Source of the DNA: Alphaproteobacteria bacterium MarineAlpha3_Bin4
GTDB lineage: Bacteria > Pseudomonadota > Alphaproteobacteria > Rhodospirillales > Casp-alpha2
Length of the DNA: 9,044 nt
Assembly (NCBI GenBank): GCA_002938045.1
Contig: PTLJ01000045.1
Coordinates: 1-9,044 of the forward strand
Direction of reading: 5' to 3'
Shown here: positions 1-7,900 of the stretch, piece after piece
How positions within the stretch are numbered: position 1 is the stretch's first letter
Layout of the letters: each line of letters starts with the position of its first letter
Program-made: the position numbers and the translations under genes
Notes under the pieces: model-generated
Told to the model about the DNA's origin: nothing
What the model saw: the letters and a program-made list of their open reading frames with translations, nothing else
The model's database searches: none

Positions 1-743
1 TGTGTCTCGCCGGTAACGCCGCTCGAAAGGTCCGACAGAAGATAGACCCCCGCGCCACCGATGTCGTCGAGGTTAACGTTGCGCCTTAGTGGCGAGTTGT
101 ACTCGTTCCACTTGAGGATATAGCGGAAATCGCCGATCCCGGAAGCGGCGAGCGTTTTCATCGGGCCGGCCGAAAGTGAATTCACGCGGATGTTATCCTT
201 GCCCAGATCCTCGGCCAGATATCGGACGCTAGCCTCGAGCGCTGCCTTGGCAACGCCCATAACGTTGTAATGCGGCATCACCCGTTCAGCGCCGAAGTAG
301 GTCAACGTCAGCAGGCTACCGCCGCCAGCCATCAGCTTACGGGCACGCTGGCAGACGGCGGTGAACGAATAGCAAGAGATATACATCGTCGAGGCAAAGT
401 TGCCGGGTGTAGTATCGATGTATTGGCCTTTCAATTCCTCCTTGTTCGAATACGCGATCGCGTGGACGACGAAGTTGAGCCCCCCCCACGCTTCTTCGAC
501 GCCGCTGAAGACCGCATCCATGCTGGCCTCGTCAGTGACGTCGCAAGGGAACACCAATTGTGAGCCAACCGATTCAGCCAATGGCTCGACACGCTTCTTG
601 ATGGCGTCGCCCTGATAGGTGAATGCAAGCTTCGCGCCGTGCATGTGTGCCGCCATAGCGATGCCCCAAGCGATCGATCGATTGTTGGCAACGCCCATAA
701 TCAGGCCGCATTTATCGGTCATAATTAGCTGGGAATTGGTCAT
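1..743 (-). CDS. fabI: Enoyl-[acyl-carrier-protein] reductase (NADH), FabI, 3' end missing
   Basis: FabI reduces trans-2-enoyl-ACP to acyl-ACP with NAD(P)H, the last step of each type II fatty-acid elongation round in the cytoplasm. I translated the strand by hand from the ATG at 743-741 and got 247 residues with no stop before the window edge, so only a short C-terminal part is missing (family length about 260-275). Visible motifs are the divergent FabI nucleotide loop GVANNRSIAWG (17-27), HAIAYS (94-99), and the catalytic block YFGAERVMPHYNVMGVAKA with Tyr149, Tyr159 and Lys166 in the Y-x6-Y-x-x-M-x-x-x-K arrangement typical of FabI rather than FabG. VNSLSAGPMKTLAASGI (187-203) follows. Position 97, equivalent to E. 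coli Gly93, is Ala. The start has only a weak AGAG about 6 bases upstream. A candidate promoter lies at 791-818. FabL and FabV are excluded by the motif spacing. Confidence 0.96.
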   Translation of the reverse strand, partial: MTNSQLIMTDKCGLIMGVANNRSIAWGIAMAAHMHGAKLAFTYQGDAIKKRVEPLAESVGSQLVFPCDVTDEASMDAVFSGVEEAWGGLNFVVHAIAYSNKEELKGQYIDTTPGNFASTMYISCYSFTAVCQRARKLMAGGGSLLTLTYFGAERVMPHYNVMGVAKAALEASVRYLAEDLGKDNIRVNSLSAGPMKTLAASGIGDFRYILKWNEYNSPLRRNVNLDDIGGAGVYLLSDLSSGVTGET

Positions 744-770
744 TTGTTTCTCTAGGCAGTCGATTTACCG

Positions 771-786
771 GTTCGTCGAAACGAAC
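771..786. repeat. Small perfect inverted repeat in the fabI leader
   Basis: GTTCGT (771-776) and ACGAAC (781-786) form a perfect 6-bp stem around a 4-base CGAA loop. The repeat lies 28 bases upstream of the fabI ATG and overlaps the start point expected from the candidate promoter at 791-818. It could be an operator half-site pair or a small leader hairpin, but it is short enough to arise by chance. Confidence 0.4.
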
Positions 787-790
787 ACCG

Positions 791-818
791 ATGGTACACA
801 AATGCGTGGAAATGGCAA
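791..818 (-). promoter_or_regulatory. Candidate sigma-70-type promoter for fabI
   Basis: On the minus strand TTGCCA (818-813, five of six matches to TTGACA) is followed after 16 bases by TACCAT (796-791, four of six to TATAAT). Transcription would begin near 784, giving a leader of about 40 bases before the fabI ATG at 743. This is a visual match only; the spacer is one base under the optimum. Confidence 0.35.
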
Positions 819-1114
819 AAGGCGGGGACTTCACGTTATGTTGCTTTTTGTGACAAGGTCGTGTTTGGCGAAGATGTATGAGGAATTCAAGTGAACCTTT
901 GTGACCAATCGGCGCTCGCTTTATTATCATCGGCGAACGGGAAACAGTGGGGATAGTGCCAATATCCGAGACATCGGCAGCGGTTGCACGGACGGAGATA
1001 ATTTGCAGCAATACCCTCGTCAAACACGAGCGTCAGCCAGCTATATCTGGAAATAGTTCGACGAAGACTACCGTCTAGCGTCTAAACGACAGAACCGGTT
1101 GCAATCGGTAAAGG

Positions 1115-1603
1115 TTACTGGACGATCTTCCATGTGCCGTCGGGCTGTCGGCAGGCGCGTCCAGTGCCCGCCTCTTCCTTGCCATCGACGTAAATCATGG
1201 TCTCGAAGTCGCGGCAGCTGATCCCAGCCGCCGTCTGATAGGTCCGCGTCGGGGTAAAGGTCCCCGAATGGCCGGAATCAGGGTTTTTCCAGGCCAACGC
1301 ATTGCCGGTCTTACTGTATTCTAGGCTGTCCTGGGCATTTCGCTGGGCATACAGCTTATCGGCCCGGTCGAGCGATGCTCCGAGTTCACTGCCGAGATAT
1401 GCGCCGCCCAGGGCGCCAATGGCAACCGCCGCAAGCTGCCCCTTCCCGCCACCAATCTGCGACCCGGTCAAGGCGCCAAGCCCCGCGCCGATTAGAGTTC
1501 CCACCGTTTGCTTTGGGCTGTCCTGCAAGGTCTGGCATCCCACAGTTACGGCGAGAACCAGCAAAACCGATAAAATTCCTTTGATGTTCACAATAGACGA
1601 CAT
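1115..1603 (-). CDS. Glycine-zipper outer-membrane lipoprotein, 17-kDa surface-antigen type
   Basis: A 162-residue protein that resembles the rickettsial 17-kDa antigen family of outer-membrane lipoproteins; the family's exact role is unknown. Residues 9-22 are a hydrophobic signal peptide ending in TVG before Cys23, the likely lipidation site, although Thr at -3 is a weak lipobox residue. Residues 34-75 are a glycine zipper, rich in GxxxG-like spacing (GTLIGAGLGALTGSQIGGG and later GALGGAYLGSELG). The C-terminal third has Cys130 and Cys151 and the ending CRQPDGTWKIV, which is typical of the family and may form a disulfide in the periplasm. The ATG at 1603 is chosen because AGAGG lies 9 bases upstream; a TTG six bases earlier is too close to that site. 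It is transcribed divergently from pdxH. From memory, genes of this type often lie near pdxH and fabI in alphaproteobacteria. Confidence 0.88.
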   Translation of the reverse strand: MSSIVNIKGILSVLLVLAVTVGCQTLQDSPKQTVGTLIGAGLGALTGSQIGGGKGQLAAVAIGALGGAYLGSELGASLDRADKLYAQRNAQDSLEYSKTGNALAWKNPDSGHSGTFTPTRTYQTAAGISCRDFETMIYVDGKEEAGTGRACRQPDGTWKIVQ

Positions 1604-1651
1604 GGCCAATAACCTCTGACAATCTGTTGTGCGCTAATCGCTGTACACGAC

Positions 1652-1680
1652 ATAATTCTCTACAATCTAGATAGGTTGAA
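1652..1680 (-). promoter_or_regulatory. Candidate promoter for the glycine-zipper lipoprotein
   Basis: On the minus strand TTCAAC (1680-1675) and AATTAT (1657-1652, four of six to TATAAT) are separated by 17 bases. The start point would fall near 1645, about 42 bases before the ATG. The -35 match is weak (three of six), so this is tentative. For pdxH on the plus strand the best I see is TTGAGG at 1729-1734 with TATTCT at 1754-1759, whose 19-base spacer is too long to call. Confidence 0.3.
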
Positions 1681-1692
1681 CGGGCGTGGAAT

Positions 1693-1726
1693 ACGAGGCT
1701 TCGGAATAAATATTTTCCGACCTCGT
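1693..1726. repeat. Strong inverted repeat in the divergent lipoprotein-pdxH promoter region
   Basis: ACGAGG (1693-1698) pairs with CCTCGT (1721-1726), and TCGGAA (1701-1706) pairs with TTCCGA (1715-1720). The result is a 12-bp stem with a 2-base CT bulge and an 8-base AT-only loop, TAAATATT. It sits 60 bases before the pdxH ATG and about 90 bases before the lipoprotein ATG. No T-run follows on either strand, so an operator or leader structure fits better than a terminator. Confidence 0.6.
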
Positions 1727-1785
1727 CCTTGAGGCCCTGAAGCGCATATATTGTATTCTATCGCATTCTGGCACAAAAAACTGTG

Positions 1786-2376
1786 ATGACAGTTACAAAA
1801 TCCAAGGATCCTATCGCCGAGTTCAACAAGTGGTTCGCTGAAGCCGAGGCTGCGGAACCAGTGAACCCCAACGCGATGACGCTCGCCACATGCACGGTGG
1901 ACGGGCGACCATCTGCGCGCATGGTGCTGTTGAAGGACGTCAGCGACCAAGGCTTCACCTTCTACACCAACCTAGAGAGCCGTAAGGGCACGGAACTGGC
2001 GAACAATCCACTTGCCGCGCTTTGCTTCTACTGGAAAGCCTTGGCTCGGCAGGTAAGTATAGAGGGCTCGGTGGAGGCCGTCGATGACGTCGAGGCAGAC
2101 GAATACTTCGCCTCCAGGTCGCGCATGAGCCGGATCGGTGCCTGGGCCTCCAAGCAGTCACGGCCGATGACCGGCCGTTTCGAACTCGAAAAGCGGGTCG
2201 CAGAATTTACCGCCAAGTTCCATGTAGGGGCCGTTCCGAGGCCTATTTTCTGGTCCGGATTTCGGATCGTACCAAAGACCATAGAGTTCTGGCAGGAGCA
2301 CCAATTCCGCCTGCACCAGCGGGTTCTCTACACGCGCGCCGGCGATGGATGGAAGATGGAGACGCTGTACCCGTGA
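1786..2376 (+). CDS. pdxH: Pyridoxine/pyridoxamine 5'-phosphate oxidase (EC 1.4.3.5)
   Basis: This FMN enzyme oxidises pyridoxine 5'-phosphate or pyridoxamine 5'-phosphate to PLP, the last step of de novo and salvage vitamin B6 synthesis, as a cytoplasmic homodimer. The 196-residue length from the ATG is somewhat shorter than the E. coli enzyme (218). FMN-site motifs are present: RMVLLK (45-50), FYTN (59-62), SRKGTEL and the RQV strand. Residues matching the E. coli PLP-binding set are all there: Lys50, Tyr107, Arg111, Ser115, Arg175 and His177 (FRLHQR). RIGAWASKQS, FWSGFR and IEFW are also family signatures, and the protein ends in the usual LYP. A GTG directly before the ATG (1783) could also start it. 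No Shine-Dalgarno sequence is visible. Its stop overlaps the next gene by 4 bases. Confidence 0.96.
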   Translation: MTVTKSKDPIAEFNKWFAEAEAAEPVNPNAMTLATCTVDGRPSARMVLLKDVSDQGFTFYTNLESRKGTELANNPLAALCFYWKALARQVSIEGSVEAVDDVEADEYFASRSRMSRIGAWASKQSRPMTGRFELEKRVAEFTAKFHVGAVPRPIFWSGFRIVPKTIEFWQEHQFRLHQRVLYTRAGDGWKMETLYP

Positions 2377-3305
2377 CCGAGGTTGAAACGACCGCATTGG
2401 AGACGACAGCCGGCAGCTCGACGGCACGTCTAATGCGCTGGGCCACTTATGCGTCCGTGTCGGTTGCAACGGTGTTGATCATTACCAAGTTCACCGCTTG
2501 GTTGCTAACCGATTCGGTGAGCCTGCTGTCGACGTTGATCGACTCGCTGCTCGATGCCGCCGCCTCGCTCATCAATCTGCTCGCCGTTCATCACGCGTTG
2601 CAACCGGCCGACCGCGATCACCGCTTCGGCCACGGCAAGGCAGAGCCCCTGGCTAGTTTGGCGCAGGGCGCCTTCATCTTCGGGTCCGCAGCGTTTCTGC
2701 TGATCGAGGCTGGTGAGCGGTTAGCCCACCCTAAGGCCCTAGTCAACCCCGAGATCGGATACGGCGTTATGGTATTCTCGATCGTCCTTACCGTTACCCT
2801 GGTGATCTTTCAGCGCTACGTCGTGCGCCGCTCGGGCTCACTGGCGATCCGCGCCGATTCACTGCATTATCAAACCGACGTTCTGATCAACGGCAGTGTC
2901 ATTCTGTCCCTATTCCTGACCAGCGAAATGAGGTGGTCGGCGGCCGACCCGTTGTTTGCCGCCGGTATCGCCGCTTACATCATCCGTACCGCCTGGAAGA
3001 TAGGACTCGACGCCTTCAACATTCTGATGGACCGCGAACTTCCCGACGAGGACCGCAATCAGATCACCGAAATCGCTCTTGCCCATGAGGGCGTACGCGG
3101 CCTTCACGACCTTCGCACCCGATCGTCTGGCACCCATGTTTTTATCCAGATGCACCTGGAAATGGATGGCGAAATCACTCTCAACGAAGCCCACGTCATC
3201 GCCGACGCTGTCGAACTGGACTTACTGCGGGTTTTCCCCAATGCCGAGGTCATTGTCCACGAAGACCCGGAAGGCGTCGAGGAAGTGCGGAAGGAATTCG
3301 CGTGA
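2373..3305 (+). CDS. fieF: Cation diffusion facilitator, FieF/YiiP-type divalent metal-proton antiporter
   Basis: Inner-membrane exporter that exchanges Zn2+, Fe2+ or similar ions for protons. The protein has 310 residues, with six expected membrane segments at about 26-44, 50-71, 96-113, 130-149, 170-184 and 191-208, then a cytoplasmic metal-binding domain. Transport site A is intact: Asp57 and Asp61 (LIDSLLD) plus His165 and Asp169 (HYQTD). Site B matches YiiP through Asp80, His83 and His87 (DRDHRFGHG). The C-terminal site retains His245, His261, His274, His296 and Asp298. With every YiiP ligand conserved, it should be functional; the metal cannot be read from the sequence. The GTG start shares GTGA with the pdxH stop, and GGAG lies 11 bases upstream, suggesting translational coupling. 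An ATG at 2349 would add 8 residues but has no visible ribosome site. From 3306 to 3434 I see no gene. Confidence 0.94.
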   Translation: MTEVETTALETTAGSSTARLMRWATYASVSVATVLIITKFTAWLLTDSVSLLSTLIDSLLDAAASLINLLAVHHALQPADRDHRFGHGKAEPLASLAQGAFIFGSAAFLLIEAGERLAHPKALVNPEIGYGVMVFSIVLTVTLVIFQRYVVRRSGSLAIRADSLHYQTDVLINGSVILSLFLTSEMRWSAADPLFAAGIAAYIIRTAWKIGLDAFNILMDRELPDEDRNQITEIALAHEGVRGLHDLRTRSSGTHVFIQMHLEMDGEITLNEAHVIADAVELDLLRVFPNAEVIVHEDPEGVEEVRKEFA

Positions 3306-3434
3306 CCTTAGTCGAACTAGGTGTCGAGGCGGACTAGAAGGAAGCCGTCGCACTGTTGTTGCACCCTGGAACTTTCGGCGCCGACGGCAAAATTCCACGT
3401 TCCCCTATGTCAACGGCGGCGATAAATAGCGGGG

Positions 3435-4022
3435 CTATCCGAACAAGTTCAGCTGGCGCACCTCCGACGGTGGTTCCTCGTTAGCCACCAACACATTCTG
3501 TTCATAGGGCCGTAACAGGCCAGCAACGGCGACGTAAGGATTGACCAAATCGAGCCAGTGCTGCTCCGCCTGCGCCGCCAGAATCACCGGCATTCGATTG
3601 TGGATGTGCGCGATTCCCGGCGACGGCAAGCAAGTGACGATCGTGAAGCGTTCGCCGTCGGTCAGCCCGGCGAATGCGAACGCGCCGCCCGCCACCGGCG
3701 CGATTCGGTTCTTGCGCCGAACCTTGCCGTCCCGCCGCCATTCGAAATAAGCGCTTGCCGGTACCAGACAGCGGTTGCCGTCAAGCAACGGCTTGAAGGT
3801 CTTCTTCTCGGCCAGGCTCTCGGCACGGGCGTTAATCACCGGTTTCTTGTCCCACGAAACCTGAAATCCCCAGCGAAGCAGCCGGGCGCCCGCTTCGTCG
3901 ACAATCAGGGCCTGATCGGAGGGGCGGATTTCCGCCGCGTTGACCATCGGCGGAGACGAATCAAGTTGAAACCGCTTGGCAATCTCGGGGGACTTGGCAC
4001 TCAACTCATAACGGGAACACAT
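3435..4022 (-). CDS. SOS-response-associated peptidase family protein (SRAP, HMCES/YedK-like)
   Basis: SRAP proteins shield abasic sites in single-stranded DNA by forming a stable thiazolidine crosslink through an N-terminal cysteine exposed when Met1 is removed. The 195-residue protein begins MCSRYEL, so Cys2 is the expected nucleophile. Other active-site residues appear in family context: Asn64 in NARAES, Glu94 in YFEW, and His141 in HNRMP. RWGFQVSW (50-57) corresponds to the usual WGL-P-W segment. It is shorter than E. coli YedK (about 222 residues), mostly from compact loops, and no key residue is missing. No Shine-Dalgarno is visible before the ATG at 4022-4020, and I saw no LexA-like site nearby. 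It converges with the transporter gene and diverges from the broken SDR gene, 77 bases away. Confidence 0.93.
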   Translation of the reverse strand: MCSRYELSAKSPEIAKRFQLDSSPPMVNAAEIRPSDQALIVDEAGARLLRWGFQVSWDKKPVINARAESLAEKKTFKPLLDGNRCLVPASAYFEWRRDGKVRRKNRIAPVAGGAFAFAGLTDGERFTIVTCLPSPGIAHIHNRMPVILAAQAEQHWLDLVNPYVAVAGLLRPYEQNVLVANEEPPSEVRQLNLFG

Positions 4023-4099
4023 GGCGGCAGTTTAGCGCGAACACTCGGTTGACCAAAGGGCGTTGGAAACGTGCTGTTAATTCACCTAACTTTCGCCCA

Positions 4100-4849
4100 A
4101 TGAACGATACATCGGAAGACCGCAAGACCCTCTTCGTTACCGGTGCCAGCCGCGGCATCGGCCATGCCACGGCGCGCACGTTTCTCGACCGCGGCCTGCG
4201 GATCATTACCTGTTTGCGCGAAGACACGCCGCCGGAATGCGGCCGCGATCCCTATTGGACTTGCCATATCCCGACAAACCTCGGCGACGCGGACAGCCTA
4301 GCCAACTTTATCGAAGCCGCTAACGAGGAACTCGGTGACGGCCCGCTGCATGGCCTAATCAACAACGCGGTTATGTCGCCGAAGACACCTTACAAGGAGT
4401 GCTTAGGATGTCTGAACGGATAGATCAATGCGTGGCGCGAGGTCTTTGAACTCAATTGTTTCGCGCTGCTGAAACTTTCACGCGGGTTCGCCATGGCGCT
4501 GCAGAAGGGGCGTGGAGCCATCGTCAACATTACGTCATCGCCGGCCACTTTATTCATCCCTTCGCTGGATCCACCTATTCGATCTCAAAAACTGCCCTGT
4601 CCGGCCTCACCCGTGAGATGGCCAACGAATTCGCGATCCTCGGCGTGCGTGTCAACGCGGTGTCGCCCGGCGAGATAGAGACAGAAAGTATCCAGCCCGA
4701 AACCGAGGCGCTGATCCCCAGCATTCCCCTCGATCGAATGGGCACACCCAATGACGTCGCCGGAACGATTTACTACCTCTGCTCCGATGATGCCAGCTAT
4801 GTCACCGGTACAGAGGTCTGGGTGACCGGCGGCCTGCAACTGATAATAA
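4100..4849 (+). pseudogene. Short-chain dehydrogenase/reductase, broken by nonsense and frameshift
   Basis: The pieces join into one classical SDR (NAD(P)-dependent oxidoreductase) of about 248 residues. The first piece starts at ATG 4100 and carries the cofactor motif TGASRGIG (14-21) and INNA (87-90). An in-frame TAG at 4421-4423 replaces codon 108, but the same frame continues with AWREVFELN and GAIVNITS. A base then seems to be missing at 4534-4537, and the sequence resumes one frame earlier with IAGHFIHPFAGSTYSISKTA, which contains the catalytic Tyr and Lys. VRVNAVSPGEI and YVTGTEVWVTGG follow. The expected end after VTGG is also out of frame: TGA, TAA and TAA at 4841-4849 lie in another frame, and the open frame runs to 5112. 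Three lesions suggest a decayed gene; sequencing error could explain some. The substrate is unknown. Confidence 0.85.
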
Positions 4850-4897
4850 GACCGGTGGAACGGTCAATATCACCAACATCTTGTGACATTATTCCAT

Positions 4898-4927
4898 TTA
4901 CCGTACATATTTTGCGATGTATGGTAA
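4898..4927. repeat. Inverted repeat upstream of the repeat-protein gene
   Basis: TTACCGTACAT (4898-4908) and ATGTATGGTAA (4917-4927) are complementary over 11 bp with a single G-T wobble, around an 8-base loop (ATTTTGCG). The structure ends 45 bases before the ATG at 4973 and overlaps the AT-rich stretch where a promoter would be expected. TTGTGA at 4881-4886 is a possible -35 element, but the -10 region is poor. No T-run follows, so I read it as an operator or leader hairpin. Confidence 0.55.
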
Positions 4928-4972
4928 CATCCGATCCCTGGGCGCATTGGTGTGATCAAAGTCGAGGGGGAC

Positions 4973-7900
4973 ATGGCCAAACGGCAATTCCAAAGCCGGG
5001 TTTCCGAGGACGTAAAGGCCGACAAAGGCGCCTTGCCGGCGGATGGTTCCGAATCGCAGCAGGAGCCAACACCAGCGGCCCCAGAGCCACCCGAAAACGA
5101 TACCGACATTGATGATTTCACCGCCTGGAAGCCACCATTCCATCTACGCTATCACCTTTTTTCCATGGCCGGTCTTGTCGCTACCGGGCTGTGGGTCGCG
5201 GGCAGTCTTGAGTTTATTGAACGACAGCTCGGTTGGCACAACATGGGTGAGCTTCTACCGCACGAAATGGGTGGCTTAGCAGCTGGAACCCTAACCCCGC
5301 TGGCACTCTTGTGGATGGTCATCGCATTTTACGAGAGAGGACAGCAATTGCGGCGCGAGACCGAGGCCTTGCGTTGGTATTTGCGGCGCATGATTTATCC
5401 CTCAGACCGGGCGCAGACCCGGGTCAACGAAATCACTGATGCCATGCGACGCCAGACCCGAGATCTCAGCCACGCGTCGGAGGAAGCGGCGCGGCGTGGA
5501 GAGGTTATCAGCAGTTTGATCCGACAACGGACGATGGAACTCAGCCAGGTCTCCGAAGACGCGGACCTCCGTTCACACGCGGTCGCCGAGGCCCTGCGCC
5601 GGCAGACCGAGGACCTGCAAGCAGCCACCAGCCAGACGGCTAGCGAGACCCGGGAATTCGGTGATCTCCTCGATACCCGAGCGCGCGGCCTGGTCGCTTC
5701 GACGGAGCGTGCGTCGACCCGCGCCGCCGAGATGGGCGAGGTGCTGCGGCGGCGCAGCAACGATCTAAACGAAACAGCGGCGGCAGCAGCAGCACGTATG
5801 CAAGAGGCGGCTGAGGCCCTGCAAGCCCGGACCGAGCGGCTGGATCAAGTTTCGGAACAGGCCGTTGATTTGCAGGGACAAATTGATGTCATGGCCCAGA
5901 CGTCGCAGGAAACCGCGGCAACGGTGCGCGCCAGTGCCGAATTCATCGAGGCCCACACCCACGACATGATCGAACATACGGAACGGGCATCGGGACAAGC
6001 CGAAGAGATGCGCGAGATTTTTGCCCGTCAGACGGCGGAATTGAACAATGTTTCGACGCATGTTTCTGAGCGCACACGAGAGGTCGAGGTCAATCTCACA
6101 CAGCAATTCGCGTCTCTCACGGAGACCTCGGACGACGTCAAGAAAAGACTGCGCGAGATGGGCGAGACGTTGGGCGAGCAGAGACGAAGCTTGCTGGAGA
6201 CATCGGAACAGGTCAGTGAACAGGTCAAGGGAACCCGCGAAGGGTTCCGCGAACAGGCGCATAGTTTTGTTGAGCAAGCCGATCTAGCGGCCGGCCGGGT
6301 AGCCAATGTTAGCGATCTACTGCGACAAAGTTCCCACGATCTGTCGGTCGTATCAGGTAAGGTAATGAGCGAGGTCGAGAGAGCCAGCGAACAGATGGGT
6401 GCCCAGGCCGGCGACCTCAACGCCATCTCGGAACAAACGGTCGATCAGCTAAATGAGGTCGGCAACCGGCTAAGGGAGCGTTCCGAAAACCTAGCCAAGA
6501 TCGCCAACCAGACTGTGCTGAAGATCACTGCCACCAATGACGTCCTGCGTCAGCGCAGCGAGGAACTGTCGATCGTTTCGGAAAAGGCGGGGCTGCGGAT
6601 CGGTAGCTTCAGCGATGCCCTTAGGCTCACCGTCGATGATCTGACCAAGACATCGGACCGGGGTGTCGCTGATGTGGGTGCCATGACCGAGGCCTTCAAA
6701 CAGGCGAACGCTGGGGCTGAGGCATCGTTGGCCCGCAATACCCGGCTGGCCGAGGGAATTCGCCAACAGGTCGCGGCCATGGCCGATACGTCGGACGAGG
6801 CCACCGCGCGCCTTAACGAACTCTCCGACACGGTGCAAGCGCGCAGTCAAGATTTCAGCATGGTATCTAGCAAGGCCCATGACGACATTGATCGCGTCGC
6901 CGCCCTGCTGGAGACTCACGCCAGCCGCTTGACCGAGCTGTCGTCGCGCGCCACCGTCATGCTTGTCGATACCGGCAAGATCATGAGCCAACGGGCCGAC
7001 GATTTGGGCGTGGCAACCGACAGGGCGGAAGGACGCATGCAGCTGGTTAACGACAAGATGCAGAGTTCGCTGACCGACGTCATGACCACGTCTGACGTAG
7101 CCGCTGCCAAGGTCCGAAACGTCGCCGAGGGACTGCGCGATCACGCCCGTGAACTGACCGAAGCCGGCGAAACCGCCGTCGGTGACGTTACCGCCGCCAG
7201 CCAGACTTTCGCGGCTCGTTCGCAGGAGCTGACCGGCGGCGCTGACAAGACCGCACAACTGTTGTCGCTGGTGACCGGGGCAATGGAACGGCAGGCGGAA
7301 GATCTAAAGGCGGTTTCGGACCGCGCCAATGTGCAGTTGGACGATATCGGCGACACGTTCAAACGCCGGTCCGTCGAGCTCGAAACGCTGAGCGAGAAGA
7401 CGGCCGACCACTTGGGACGCGCGGGGCAAAGCCTACTTGATGCCTCGGGCCAATTGTTCGGAACATCCAGCGAGGCGGCCGAGCGGATCGGTGAGGTCAC
7501 CAACAAGTTACACGATGGCAAAGAGGCAATCGAGGAAGCTTCAACCTCGGCGAGGGCGCAAATCACGTCGGTAAGCGAAGCCGTGTGCGACAACGTCGAG
7601 TACGCGACCGGCGCCTCAAGCCGCGCTGCGGCCGATATCGAGGGTATCGCCGGTTCGCTCCGCAAACACGTCGAACAACTCGAAACTTCACTCGATTCCG
7701 CGCGCGAAGGTTTCAGCGACGTCGGCGCCGTCCTCGACAAAAACTCGCAGGAACTTTCCACCGCCTGTGCGACAGCCTCGACCCACGTTCAGGCTTTCTC
7801 AAACGTGCTGCATCAGGAGACCACCAGCCTGACAACGGCGTCGACAAAAGCGACGGCGCAACTGAGCCGCGTCAGCGACAGTCTCCACCAGCGAACGCAA

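Larger units (their letters stand above)
744..1114. other. Intergenic region without a credible gene
   Basis: These 371 bases separate two minus-strand genes. The short open frames across them have no recognisable motif and overlap the fabI start, so I do not call any gene. The fabI end holds the candidate promoter and hairpin listed separately. The other end holds short inverted repeats: CTCGT/ACGAG at 1016-1030 with a 5-base loop, CCAG/CTGG at 1037-1050, AGAC/GTCT at 1065-1076, and an imperfect palindrome at 1093-1108 just past the lipoprotein gene. None is followed by a clear T-run, so no terminator is called. I see no tRNA or other RNA gene. Confidence 0.5.

Noticed and set aside
712..1023. 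Minus-strand open frame of 103 codons upstream of fabI
   Set aside because: It overlaps the fabI start, shows no motif and has no ribosome site.
3306..3434. Possible remnant gene after the transporter, and a 7-bp inverted repeat GCCGTCG/CGACGGC (3344-3350, 3382-3388)
   Set aside because: One frame reads like protein (KEAVALLLHPGTFGADG) but contains a stop and matches nothing I know; the repeat has a 31-base loop and no T-run, so it is not called a terminator.
4456..5112. A separate 218-codon gene starting at 4456
   Set aside because: Its first 25 or so codons are out of frame with the SDR fold and its last 85 run past the normal SDR end into the next gene; only the middle is real, as part of the broken SDR.
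5395..7761. Long minus-strand open frames of 120-255 codons across the repeat region (5395-5760, 5765-6277, 6491-7258, 7141-7761)
   Set aside because: They mirror the plus-strand repeat in antisense, have no recognisable motif or ribosome site, and the plus frame shows strict periodic protein structure.
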